Shown in pieces: positions 15,425-23,835 of a stretch of DNA of 64,000 nt (within the stretch, counting starts at the first letter, position 1; each line of letters begins with the position of its first letter). The notes beneath the pieces were generated by a model, which saw only the letters and a program-made list of their open reading frames with translations, ran no database searches and was not told the origin of the DNA. The stretch comes from Nakamurella deserti (lineage in GTDB: Bacteria > Actinomycetota > Actinomycetes > Mycobacteriales > Nakamurellaceae). The translations under genes were made by a program, and so were the position numbers. The stretch lies in the NCBI RefSeq assembly GCF_003260015.1, contig NZ_QCXS01000002.1, forward strand, positions 1,302,001 through 1,366,000. The letters run 5' to 3'.

Positions 15425-18259
15425 TCAGCGGCTGACGCGCTCCAGCGTCTCCAGGATGTGCTCGTACGGGTGCCCGGTGGCCCGCGTCATCCCCAGCTCG
15501 CAGGTCCGGTTGCAGGACGCGTAGCCGTCGTACTCCCCCGCGGCGACCTCCGCACCCTGCGCCGCCGTGGCGGCGGCGGTCAGTTCGGGGTGCAGCAGTC
15601 CGCGGTCACCGGCGAAGCCGCAGCAACCCCAGGTCGCGGGCACGGTGACGTGCGCCGCCACCGCGGAGGCCACCGCCAGCAGCTCGCCGTTGAGCCCCAT
15701 CCGGGTCGACGAGCAGGTCGGGTGCACCGCGAGAGAGTCCAGCGGGGCGCTGATCTCGAGCCGCGGCAGCACCTCGGCCTCGACGAACGCCACGCTGTCG
15801 ACGAACATCAGCGGGCCGCCGCCGACCGAGTTCTCCAGCATCTGCCGCAGACCCTCGGTGCACGACGAGGCGTCGCAGACGATCGGGATCTCGCCGTCGT
15901 GACTGGCCCGTCGCAGCGCCGGCAGCACCTTCGCCGTCATCGCCTCGTACCCGCCGGTCATCCCCTTGGACTTCCACGGCGTCCCGCAGCACAGGCCGGG
16001 CAGGCCCTCGGGGTGGCGCAGCGTCAGACCGGCACGCTCGCAAAGGGTCTCGAAGGCCGACCGTACGCCCGGTGACCCGTCGGCGGGCCCGAACATCGTC
16101 CCCACACAGGCGGCGAAGTAGACCGCGTCGACGGTGTCCCGGTCCGACGCCGGCCGGCTCCCCCTCGCGGACACCGGTCGGGGCCGCGGCTCACCGCCGC
16201 CCGGGAGCTCCGGCGACCACAACGGGAGCACGTCATGATCGATCACGGTGCGGGCCAGGCGGTTGGGGCCGAGCACCAGGGGCGACGGCAGCGCGGCCGC
16301 CACGTCCAGCGCCTTCGACGCCGTGCGGGTCGCGCCGTTCCAGTGCCGGGCCGCGGAGGTCCAGCCGCTGCGGGCCACCCGGCCGGCGCCCTCGGCGCGC
16401 AGCCTCTTCATCAGGTCGCCGGTGTTGATCAACACCGGGCAGGCCGTCTGGCACATGCCGTCGACCGCGCAGGTGTCGACCGCGTCGTAGTCGTACTCCC
16501 GCTCCAGCTCGGCGAGCAGCGCGGTGTCGCCGAGCTCGCGGGCGCGCTGCATCTCGCGGCGCAGCACGATCCGCTGTCGCGGCGTGGTGGTGAGATCCCG
16601 GCTGGGGCAGACGGGTTCGCAGTAGCCGCACTCGACGCAGCGGTCCACCTCGGCCTCGACGGTGGGGGTGGTCTTGAGGTTCTTCAGGTGGGCGGACGCG
16701 TCGTCGGTGATGATGACACCCGGGTTGAGGACCCCGCGCGGGTCGCAGAGCCGCTTGATCTCACGCATCACCGCGTACAGCTCGTCGCCGTACTGGCGGC
16801 GCACGTAGGGCGCCATCACCCGCCCGGTGCCGTGTTCCGCCTTCAGCGATCCGCCCTGGTCGAGCACGAGATCGACCATGTCGTCGGTGAACGCGGCGAA
16901 CCGGTCCAGCGAGGCTCCCGCGCCCAGCCGCTCGGTGAGCATGAAGTGGATGTTGCCGTCCTTGGCGTGCCCGAAGATGACGCTGTCGGTGTAGCCGTGC
17001 CGGTCGAACAGCCGGGTCAGCTCCTCGCAGGTGGGCAGCAACGCCGGCACCGGCACCGAGATGTCCTCGAGCATCGCGGTGGTCCCGGACGGCCGGGCCT
17101 CGGCCACCGTCGCGTACAGCCCCTTGCGGATGTGCCAGAGACCGGCCCGGGTGCGCGGGTCGGCCGACAACGCCGCCGGCCCGGCGAGCGGCAGCGACCG
17201 CAGGACCGTGGCCGCGGCCGCCGCCCGGGCCCGGACCTCGCCGACCGACTCCGCCTGGTACTCGACCAGCAGCGCCGCGTGCCGGTCGACGGCCAGCTCC
17301 CGCAGCACCGGATCCGCCTGCAGGTCCCGCTGGCCCACCCGCAGCGACGCCGCGTCCATCAACTCGATGGTGGCCGGCCCCGTCGACACCAGGGCCGGCA
17401 GCGCCGCGGTCGCGCGGCTGAGGTCGTCGAACACCAGCAGCCCGGTGACCGCCTCCGACAGCAGCGGCACGGTCCGGAAGACGACCGAGGCCACGAACGC
17501 CAGGGTGCCCTCGCTGCCGACGACGAGGTGGCTCAGGATGTCGACGGGGAGGTCGTGGTCGAGGAAGGCGTTCAGCCCGTATCCCATGGTGTTCTTCATC
17601 GAGAACTGGTGCCGCAGCAGCGCCACCGACGCCGCGTCGCCCCGGACCCGGTCGCGGAGCCGGTCCAGACCGGCGTGCAGCTCCGGTTCCAGGGCACGCA
17701 GCCGGTCGTCGGCGTCGGTGTCCGCGGTGTCCAGCACCGTGCCGCTGGGCAGCACCACCACCATCGACTCGACCGTGTTGTAGGTGTTCTGGACCGTTCC
17801 GCAGGCCATGCCGCTGGAGTTGTTGGCGACGACCCCGCCGATGGTGCAGGCGCTCTCGCTCGCGGGGTCGGGTCCGAGCTTGCGCCCGAGCCGGGACAGC
17901 CGCTGGTTGACCTGACGCACGGTGGCACCCGGTCCGACCCGCACCCGGGCGCCGCCGTCGAGCACCTCGATCCCCCGGAAGTGCCGCCGGGTGTCGGCCA
18001 GGATGCCGTTCCCGACGGCCTGTCCGGACAGGCTGGTGCCGCCCGACCGGAACGTCAGGGGCAGGCCCTGGGCGGCGCTGACCGCGAACAACCGGGCCAC
18101 CGCGTCGGCGTCGGTGGGGGTGGCCACCGCGGCCGGGGTCAGCAGGAAGTGCGAGGCGTCGTGGGCCATCCCCAGCCGGTCGGTCGCGCGGGTGCGCACA
18201 GCGTCCGGTCCGACGGCGGCGCCCAGAGCCCGTACCACCGTGTCGCTCAGGCCCGCCAT
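15425..18259 (-). CDS. Fused FAD-binding / Fe-S oxidoreductase, D-2-hydroxyacid dehydrogenase type (944 aa)
   Basis: The first half (about 10-520) is a FAD_binding_4 flavoprotein (PLTFRSGGTSLSGQAVGNG, ACTIGGVVANNSSGMACG) with a FAD-oxidase C domain ending GRVMAPYVRRQYG. The second half carries two ferredoxin clusters, CVECGYCEPVCP and CAVDGMCQTACPV, and CCG domains with CCGTPWKSKGM and CCGFAGDRG. This architecture is that of YdiJ-like D-2-hydroxyglutarate/D-lactate dehydrogenases that pass electrons to quinones. The ATG at 18259 is preferred because GGGGAG lies 7 nt upstream; an in-frame ATG at 18292 has no SD. No operon partner is visible. Confidence 0.9.
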   Translation of the reverse strand: MAGLSDTVVRALGAAVGPDAVRTRATDRLGMAHDASHFLLTPAAVATPTDADAVARLFAVSAAQGLPLTFRSGGTSLSGQAVGNGILADTRRHFRGIEVLDGGARVRVGPGATVRQVNQRLSRLGRKLGPDPASESACTIGGVVANNSSGMACGTVQNTYNTVESMVVVLPSGTVLDTADTDADDRLRALEPELHAGLDRLRDRVRGDAASVALLRHQFSMKNTMGYGLNAFLDHDLPVDILSHLVVGSEGTLAFVASVVFRTVPLLSEAVTGLLVFDDLSRATAALPALVSTGPATIELMDAASLRVGQRDLQADPVLRELAVDRHAALLVEYQAESVGEVRARAAAAATVLRSLPLAGPAALSADPRTRAGLWHIRKGLYATVAEARPSGTTAMLEDISVPVPALLPTCEELTRLFDRHGYTDSVIFGHAKDGNIHFMLTERLGAGASLDRFAAFTDDMVDLVLDQGGSLKAEHGTGRVMAPYVRRQYGDELYAVMREIKRLCDPRGVLNPGVIITDDASAHLKNLKTTPTVEAEVDRCVECGYCEPVCPSRDLTTTPRQRIVLRREMQRARELGDTALLAELEREYDYDAVDTCAVDGMCQTACPVLINTGDLMKRLRAEGAGRVARSGWTSAARHWNGATRTASKALDVAAALPSPLVLGPNRLARTVIDHDVLPLWSPELPGGGEPRPRPVSARGSRPASDRDTVDAVYFAACVGTMFGPADGSPGVRSAFETLCERAGLTLRHPEGLPGLCCGTPWKSKGMTGGYEAMTAKVLPALRRASHDGEIPIVCDASSCTEGLRQMLENSVGGGPLMFVDSVAFVEAEVLPRLEISAPLDSLAVHPTCSSTRMGLNGELLAVASAVAAHVTVPATWGCCGFAGDRGLLHPELTAAATAAQGAEVAAGEYDGYASCNRTCELGMTRATGHPYEHILETLERVSR

Positions 18260-18428
18260 CGCGCCGCTCCCCACCTCGTCCGTCCGGTTCATTCTGCGGC
18301 AGCCCGGGCCCCGCCGGGCACCGACGTCGACTGTGGGGAGCGACCATCGCCGGCGCCGGGCCGGTCCTCCGGTCGGCGCCCGCGGCGGTGACGTCCCGCG
18401 GACCGCCGAATCCGGTGGACGCAGGTCC

Positions 18429-18434
18429 TATGCT
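18429..18434 (+). promoter_or_regulatory. Probable -10 element of the exporter leader
   Basis: TATGCT ends 6 nt before a GTG at 18441 that opens a 13-codon ORF, exactly the spacing seen at other leaderless starts in the window. Confidence 0.5.
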
Positions 18435-18440
18435 CGTCCG

Positions 18441-18482
18441 GTGAGCATCCTGTCGCCGGTCCTGCCGCCTCCGCGCTCGTAG
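18441..18482 (+). CDS. Putative leader peptide MSILSPVLPPPRS (13 aa)
   Basis: A GTG-initiated ORF of 13 codons ends in two stops (TAGTAG). It is placed at leaderless distance from a TATGCT hexamer and about 100 nt upstream of the DMT exporter. The peptide has a run of three prolines just before the end, a sequence type known to slow ribosomes. It is followed at once by two mutually exclusive RNA hairpins. Expression is inferred, not shown. Confidence 0.45.
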   Translation: MSILSPVLPPPRS

Positions 18483-18493
18483 TAGCGCGTCCC

Positions 18494-18560
18494 GACGGCG
18501 ACCCACCGGTGACGGTGGCCGCCGTCCGCTGACGTGCCCGCGCGGATCCCGGCCACCGTC
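18494..18560 (+). promoter_or_regulatory. Putative attenuator-like leader with alternative hairpins
   Basis: Hairpin A spans 18494-18526: GACGGCG pairs with CGCCGTC and CCACCG with CGGTGG, closed by a GTGA (GNRA) tetraloop. Hairpin B pairs GACGGTGGCCG (18511-18521) perfectly with CGGCCACCGTC (18550-18560). The 3' arm of A is the 5' arm of B, so only one can form. A ribosome paused at the end of the leader peptide would cover the 5' arm of A and favour B. No U-run follows, so the output may be translational or Rho-linked. Confidence 0.48.
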
Positions 18561-18581
18561 GACCTCACCGAAAGCGCACGC

Positions 18582-19607
18582 ATGTCCGACTCCCCCACCG
18601 TCCCCTCCGTCACGCCCGCCCCCGGCCGCCACCCCGCCCGCGCCCGGATCGGCCTGATCCAGATCACCGCCGCCGCCGTCCTCTGGGGCACCTCCGGCGT
18701 CATCGCGCAGCTCGTCCACCGTTCCACCGGCATGGGGGCGATGGACATCAGCTTCTGGCGGCTGGCGGTGTCCGCGGCGGCGATGCTGCTGATCGCCGTC
18801 CCGGGCTTCCGGCTCGTCGTCCGCGCCGCCCGCCGCGACCCGTGGGCGCTGACCCTCGCCGGAGTCGCCCTCGCCGCCTACCAGGGCCTCTACTTCCTGT
18901 CCGTCACCACGGCGGGCGTCAACATCGCCACCATGGTCAGCCTGGGGACCGCTCCGGTGGTGGCCGCGCTGTGGGAGGCGTTCCGCCGCCGCCGCGTCCC
19001 TGGCCTGCGTCCGACGGCCGTGATCGTCGTCGCGGTGATCGGTCTGGTGCTCGTCGCCGGCGGGCACGGCAGCGAGGCCGCGGGTCCGAACCCGACGCTG
19101 GGGGTTCTCGCCGCGCTCGGTTCGGGGGTCATCTACGGCGGCAGCGCGATCCTCGGGCGCCACCTCGCCCAGCACACCCCGGCCGTGGCCATGACCACCC
19201 TGACCTCAGTGGTGGGCGCCGCCGTCCTCGCCCCGTTCGCCGTGTTCAGCGGTCCGTACGTGGTGCCGGCGGACGCCCCGGTGTCCGTCGGGGTGGCCTG
19301 GGCGGGGATCGCCGCGATGGGCGTTCTGGCGACCGCGCTGGCCTACATCCTGTTCAACCGCGGGCTGCAGGCCACCGAGAGCAGTGTGGCGGCGGTGCTC
19401 ACCCTGATCGAGCCGCTCACCGCGGCGGTGCTCGCGGTGACCGTGCTGTCCGAACCCACGGGACTCACCACGGTCGTCGGCGCCGCGCTGCTACTCGGCT
19501 CGGTGGCGGTGCTGTACCTGGCGCCCGGTCCGGCGGGAACCGTCGAACGGACGACGGCCGGTGGTGTCCCGGCGGGGACGGCACCGGCCCCGCCCACAGC
19601 CGGCTAG
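18582..19607 (+). CDS. EamA/DMT-superfamily transporter, probable exporter (341 aa)
   Basis: This integral membrane protein has about ten helices in two EamA repeats (roughly residues 25-155 and 170-305). The first repeat starts IQITAAAVLWGTSGVIAQL and includes YFLSVTTAGVNIATMVSLGTAPV; the second ends AVLTLIEPLTAAVLAV and LLLGSVAVLYL. DMT members of this type export amino acids, metabolites or drugs. The ATG at 18582 has only a weak SD (GAAAG). The ~140-nt leader contains a short ORF and alternative hairpins, suggesting regulation after transcription starts. Its stop shares CTAG with the stop of the convergent BCCT gene. Confidence 0.85.
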   Translation: MSDSPTVPSVTPAPGRHPARARIGLIQITAAAVLWGTSGVIAQLVHRSTGMGAMDISFWRLAVSAAAMLLIAVPGFRLVVRAARRDPWALTLAGVALAAYQGLYFLSVTTAGVNIATMVSLGTAPVVAALWEAFRRRRVPGLRPTAVIVVAVIGLVLVAGGHGSEAAGPNPTLGVLAALGSGVIYGGSAILGRHLAQHTPAVAMTTLTSVVGAAVLAPFAVFSGPYVVPADAPVSVGVAWAGIAAMGVLATALAYILFNRGLQATESSVAAVLTLIEPLTAAVLAVTVLSEPTGLTTVVGAALLLGSVAVLYLAPGPAGTVERTTAGGVPAGTAPAPPTAG

Positions 19608-21580
19608 GGCACCCGCCCCTCGGCGCGGCTGCCCGCCACGCGGGTGCCCGGGGCGGCGGCGGGGTCGAGGATGTGCTCGGCGGGGTCCGGTCGGCGGCTC
19701 GCGGGTAGCCGCGCGGATCCCTCCGGCACCGCACCCGCCGGTACCACCGCGTCCGGTACCACCGCGTCCGGTACCACCGCGTCCGGCGCCGAGACGTCCG
19801 GCGCCGAGGCGTCCGAGGCGGCGGGCGCCACCGCTGCGGCCATCTCCTCGGCCGGGGCCGCCGACTCCGGTCGGTTCGGCTTCACCGTGAGGTGGAAATC
19901 GTCCTGGAAGTTCTCGGTGCCGAAGGCGACGGCCTGCTCGGTCGCCTCGGTGACCTTGCGGAACCGCTGGATCAGCGGATCGCTGTTGAGGTCCTTCATC
20001 AGGGCCACGCACATCACGATCATCACGACGACGAACGGCGCCGCCATGATGATGGTGATGTTCTGGATGCCGGACAGCGCGTCGCTGCCGCCGACGACGA
20101 GCATCAGCGCCGCGATGGCGCCCATCACGGTGCCCCAGAAGACGACGAGCCGCCGCGACGGGTGGATAGTGCCCCGCTGCGACAGGGTGCCCATCACGAT
20201 GGACGCGGCGTCCGCGCCGGACACGAAGAAGATGGCCACCAGCACCATCGCGAGCACTCCGAGGATGCCGCCCAGCGGCAGCGTGGACAACAGCCCGAAC
20301 AGCTGGCCCTCCACCGGCAGCGACGCCAGGCCGGCGCCGTTCTGCTCGGCGGTGATGGCGGCCCCACCGAAGACGGCGAACCACACCAGGCTGACCGAGC
20401 TCGGGATCAGGATGACCCCCGCCACGAAGCCACGGATGCTGCGACCGCGGCTGATCCGGGCGATGAACATCCCGACGAACGGGGTCCAGGAGATCCACCA
20501 CGCCCAGTAGAAGATCGTCCAGCCCGACAGCCACTCCTCGGTGGCGCTGCCGCCGGTGGCCGCCGTCCGGGAGGCCATCGCGGCCAGGTCACCGAAGTAG
20601 TCGCCGATGGCGGTGGGGATCAGGTTCAGGATGACGATCGTCGGGCCGCCGATGAAGACCACGACGGCGAGCACCGCGGCCAGCACCATGTTGATGTTGG
20701 ACAGCCACTGGATGCCCTTGGAGACACCGGACACCGCCGAGGCGATGAACGCCGTGGTGAGGATGGCGATGACGGCGACCAGCAGGGTGGTGCTGAACGA
20801 GTCGATGAAGCCCCCGGCGACGAGACCGCCGCCGATCTGCAGCGCGCCGAGGCCCAGGGAGGCGGCGGAACCGAACAGCGTCGCGAAGATGGCCAGGATG
20901 TCGATCGTCCGGCCGAAGGCGCCCTCGGTGCCGCGCCTGCCCAGCAGCGGGGCGAAGGTCGAGCTGATCAGCTGCCGGCGCCCGCGGCGGAAGGTGCCGT
21001 AGGCGATGGCCAGCCCGACCACCGCGTAGATCGCCCACGGATGCAGCGTCCAGTGGAACAGCGTGGTCGCCATCGCGGTGTCGAACGCCGCGGGGGTTCC
21101 GACGTCGACGGTGCCGGGCGGCGGTGATGCGAAGTGCGACAGCGGCTCGCCCACCCCGTAGAACATCAGGCCGATGCCCATCCCGGCGCTGAACATCATC
21201 GCGATCCAGGAGACCGTCTTGAACTCCGGTCGTTCGTCGTCGCGGCCGAGCGGGATCCGGCCGTAGCGGCTCAGCGCCAGCCAGATCGCGAAGACCACGA
21301 AGGCGCTCGCGGCGAGCACGAAGCCCCAGCCGCCGCCCTTGATCACCCCGCCCAGCACGCTCGAGGCCACGGCGCTCAGGTTGTCCGAGCTCAGCAGTCC
21401 CCAGGCGAGGAAGGCGACGACCAGACCGGCGGCCACGCCGAAGACGATCTTGTCGGTCGGGGCGCGCTTGCCGGCGTCACCGGCGAGCGACGGCGGCTCG
21501 AAGGGCGCGGCCACGCCGGTGTCGGGGAAGTGCGGCAGGTGCAGGTGGTGCCCGGCGTCGTTCTTGTCCTGTGTCGTCAT
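19604..21580 (-). CDS. BCCT-family betaine/choline/carnitine transporter (658 aa)
   Basis: Sodium- or proton-coupled BCCT carriers import quaternary ammonium compounds, often for osmoprotection. Twelve hydrophobic segments run from about residue 45 to 560. Family motifs include FSAGMGIGLMFYGVGEPLSH, FHWTLHPWAIYAVVGLAIAY and the signature YWAWWISWTPFVGMFIARIS with RGRSIRGF. The last ~100 residues form a hydrophilic Ala/Pro/Asp-rich tail with three copies of DAVVP encoded by a 15-bp tandem repeat near 19740-19790; in relatives such tails sense osmotic state. An SD-like GAAGG lies upstream of ATG 21580. Confidence 0.93.
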   Translation of the reverse strand: MTTQDKNDAGHHLHLPHFPDTGVAAPFEPPSLAGDAGKRAPTDKIVFGVAAGLVVAFLAWGLLSSDNLSAVASSVLGGVIKGGGWGFVLAASAFVVFAIWLALSRYGRIPLGRDDERPEFKTVSWIAMMFSAGMGIGLMFYGVGEPLSHFASPPPGTVDVGTPAAFDTAMATTLFHWTLHPWAIYAVVGLAIAYGTFRRGRRQLISSTFAPLLGRRGTEGAFGRTIDILAIFATLFGSAASLGLGALQIGGGLVAGGFIDSFSTTLLVAVIAILTTAFIASAVSGVSKGIQWLSNINMVLAAVLAVVVFIGGPTIVILNLIPTAIGDYFGDLAAMASRTAATGGSATEEWLSGWTIFYWAWWISWTPFVGMFIARISRGRSIRGFVAGVILIPSSVSLVWFAVFGGAAITAEQNGAGLASLPVEGQLFGLLSTLPLGGILGVLAMVLVAIFFVSGADAASIVMGTLSQRGTIHPSRRLVVFWGTVMGAIAALMLVVGGSDALSGIQNITIIMAAPFVVVMIVMCVALMKDLNSDPLIQRFRKVTEATEQAVAFGTENFQDDFHLTVKPNRPESAAPAEEMAAAVAPAASDASAPDVSAPDAVVPDAVVPDAVVPAGAVPEGSARLPASRRPDPAEHILDPAAAPGTRVAGSRAEGRVP

Positions 21581-22126
21581 TGTCGGCCTTCATGTCGCAG
21601 CGTCGGCTGGATCGGACGGTGGCCTGCAGCGGGCGGGACGGCCCGTGGAACGGATACCTCGGAAAAGGCGCGGACATTCTCACGTGGGAGCCGGAGATCG
21701 TCCGGTCACTGTGACGCCGACGGCGGTGCGGGCGCAATGGCCCGGTCCGTTTCCGTCACCGAAATGAAATGCCGGAGCGCCGGGCGCATGGAGATCCGTC
21801 CGTTGCGCAGAGCGCTCCGTGTTGCGCAGTACGCCTACTGTGCCGCGCGCCAGTGGCGCGGTCAAGCCGACGATCGGAGGAATTGTCGCAGGTTGGGGCG
21901 GTGCCGGCCGAGGCGTGACGGGATCGGCCGGCGATCGTTCGTCACGCGTGGGGCGGCGCCCTCGCCCATCCCGGAAATGGTGTGAACGACGCGTGTCCAT
22001 TTCCTGACGACGCGAGTTCCGGTGCCGCGGAAATGCCGGTGCGGCATTCGCGTGGTCATCCGCCCGATATCCCGCTCACCCCCGGCCGGCCGTCGCGGCC
22101 GCCCCGACCTTCCCCGACAGACGGAA
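21581..22126. other. Intergenic region with candidate operator repeats, no gene seen
   Basis: About 545 bp upstream of the BCCT gene and beyond the end of the liv operon contain no convincing gene. GTTGCGCAG occurs twice, 19 bp apart (21802-21810 and 21821-21829). GGAAATGG and CCATTTCC form an 8-bp inverted repeat with a 16-nt centre (21973-22004), and GAAATG recurs nearby. Regulatory use is inferred only. Confidence 0.45.
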
Positions 22127-22169
22127 GAGCCCCCGGACCGCGCGGTGGCACCGCGCCGTCCGGGGGCTC
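22127..22169 (-). terminator. Terminator hairpin at the end of the liv operon
   Basis: GAGCCCCCGGAC (22127-22138) and GTCCGGGGGCTC (22158-22169) form a perfect 12-bp stem with a 19-nt loop, 21 nt past the livF stop. There is no U-tract, which is common in this GC range. Confidence 0.7.
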
Positions 22170-22189
22170 CCCGGTCGGTCGACTCCTGC

Positions 22190-22906
22190 TCAGGAGGCGA
22201 TCTCCTCGCCCAGGTACGCCGCGCGCACCCGGTCGTCGGCGAGCAGCTCCCGGCCGCTGCCGGACAGCACGATCTCCCCGGTCTCCAGGACGTAGCCGCG
22301 GTTGGCCAGGCCGAGGGCCTGGGCGGCGTTCTGCTCGACGAGCAGCACGGTCACCCCGTCGTCGTTGATCTCCTTGATGATGTCGAAGATCTGCTTGACG
22401 ATCAGCGGCGCCAGGCCCATCGACGGCTCGTCGAGCAGCAGCAGCCGGGGCTTGCCCATCAGGGCGCGCCCGATGGCCAGCATCTGCTGCTCACCGCCTG
22501 AGAGCGTGCCGGCCTGCTGCCGGATCCGCTCCTTGAGCCGCGGGAACAGCTCGAAGACGTGGTCCATGACCGCCTGGTCGGGCTTCTTGAACCGGAACGC
22601 GCCCATCTCCAGGTTCTCGTGGATGGTCATCCGCGGGAACACGTGCCGGCCCTCGGGGACGTGGCAGATGCCGAGGTGGATCAGTTCGTGCGCCGGGATG
22701 CCGTCGATCCGCTGGCCGTCGAAACGGATCTCCCCGGCCGACGGCCGCAGCATCCCGGACACCGTCTTCTGGGTGGTCGTCTTGCCGGCACCGTTGGCCC
22801 CGAGCAGCGCGACGATCTCCCCCTCGTTGACGTCGAAGGAGATGCCCTTGATCGCCTTGATGGCGCCGTAGCGCACCTCGATGTCGTCGACCTCGAGCAG
22901 ACTCAT
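22190..22906 (-). CDS. livF: Branched-chain amino-acid ABC transporter ATP-binding protein LivF (238 aa)
   Basis: This cytoplasmic ATPase belongs to the HAAT family importer. Walker A is LLGANGAGKTTTQKTVSG (about 33-50), the signature is GTLSGGEQQMLAIGRALM, and Walker B is LLLLDEPSMGLAPL, followed by VLLVEQNAAQALG. Length fits LivF, which is shorter than LivG. The start overlaps the livG stop (ATGA), so translation is coupled. It is the last gene of livKHMGF and is followed by a strong hairpin. Confidence 0.95.
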   Translation of the reverse strand: MSLLEVDDIEVRYGAIKAIKGISFDVNEGEIVALLGANGAGKTTTQKTVSGMLRPSAGEIRFDGQRIDGIPAHELIHLGICHVPEGRHVFPRMTIHENLEMGAFRFKKPDQAVMDHVFELFPRLKERIRQQAGTLSGGEQQMLAIGRALMGKPRLLLLDEPSMGLAPLIVKQIFDIIKEINDDGVTVLLVEQNAAQALGLANRGYVLETGEIVLSGSGRELLADDRVRAAYLGEEIAS

Positions 22907-23835
22907 CTCGTCCCACCTTCCGGCTCGTCCAGGTTGCCCGTGGGCGTGGTGTCCATGGGGGTCGGCCCACCCGCAGCGGCGGCCTCGGCCGCGGCCGGGT
23001 CGTCGTCGGAGGTGCCGAGGTAGGCCGCGATGACGGCCGGGTTCTTCTGGATCTCGTCCGGGGTGCCCTCGGCGATCTTCTGGCCGAAGTTGAGCACCAC
23101 CAGCCGGTGCGCGATCGACATGACGAGCTTCATGTCGTGCTCGATGAGCAGGACCGAGACGTTGTCCTTGACGTTGATCCGGACGATGAGCTCGGCCAGG
23201 TCCCGTTTCTCGGCCGGGTTGGTGCCGGCGGCGGGCTCGTCGAGCAGGATGACGCCCGGGTTGGTGCCCAGCGCCCGGGCGATCTCCAGCCGGCGCTGCT
23301 CCCCGTAGGCCAGGGAGCCGGCCAGGTCGTTGGCCCGGCTGGTCAGCCCGACCTCACGGAGCAGCTCGTAGGCGCGTTTGGTGCTCTCGCGCTCCTCCCG
23401 GCGGGCCCGCGGCAGGGTCAGCATCGACGCCAGCGGCCCCGACTTCTGCCGCGTCTCGATGCCGACCTTGACGTTCTCCAGCGCGGTCAACGCCGGGAAC
23501 AGCCGGATGTTCTGGAAGGTGCGGGCCACTCCGAGGTGGTTGATGACGTGTGTCTTCTTGCCCAGCACGCTGGCCGGGCTGTCCCCCACCCGCGCGGCCA
23601 GCTGGATGCTGCCCTCCTGCGGGGTGTAGACGCCGGTCAGCGAGTTGAACAGCGACGTCTTGCCGGCGCCGTTCGGGCCGATGATCGCCAGGATCTCGCC
23701 GCGGAACATCTGCAGCGTGACGTCGTTGAGGCTGGTCACCCCACCGAAGCGCAGGGTCACCCCGGAGACGTCGTAGACGACGTCGCGGGGACCGACCGGC
23801 GATCCGGCCTTCTCGGTGCTCACCGCGTGGCTCAT
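22903..23835 (-). CDS. livG: Branched-chain amino-acid ABC transporter ATP-binding protein LivG (310 aa)
   Basis: This is the second ATPase of the importer. Walker A is IIGPNGAGKTSLFNSLTG, and the LivG-specific segment GVARTFQNIRLFPALTALENV follows. The signature is SLAYGEQRRLEIARAL and Walker B is VILLDEPAAGTNPAE, then VLLIEHDMKLVM. About 40 residues of Ala/Asp/Pro-rich tail extend past the usual C-terminus. The ATG at 23835 overlaps the livM stop by 4 nt. The open frame continues upstream over livM but without homology. Confidence 0.95.
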   Translation of the reverse strand: MSHAVSTEKAGSPVGPRDVVYDVSGVTLRFGGVTSLNDVTLQMFRGEILAIIGPNGAGKTSLFNSLTGVYTPQEGSIQLAARVGDSPASVLGKKTHVINHLGVARTFQNIRLFPALTALENVKVGIETRQKSGPLASMLTLPRARREERESTKRAYELLREVGLTSRANDLAGSLAYGEQRRLEIARALGTNPGVILLDEPAAGTNPAEKRDLAELIVRINVKDNVSVLLIEHDMKLVMSIAHRLVVLNFGQKIAEGTPDEIQKNPAVIAAYLGTSDDDPAAAEAAAAGGPTPMDTTPTGNLDEPEGGTR

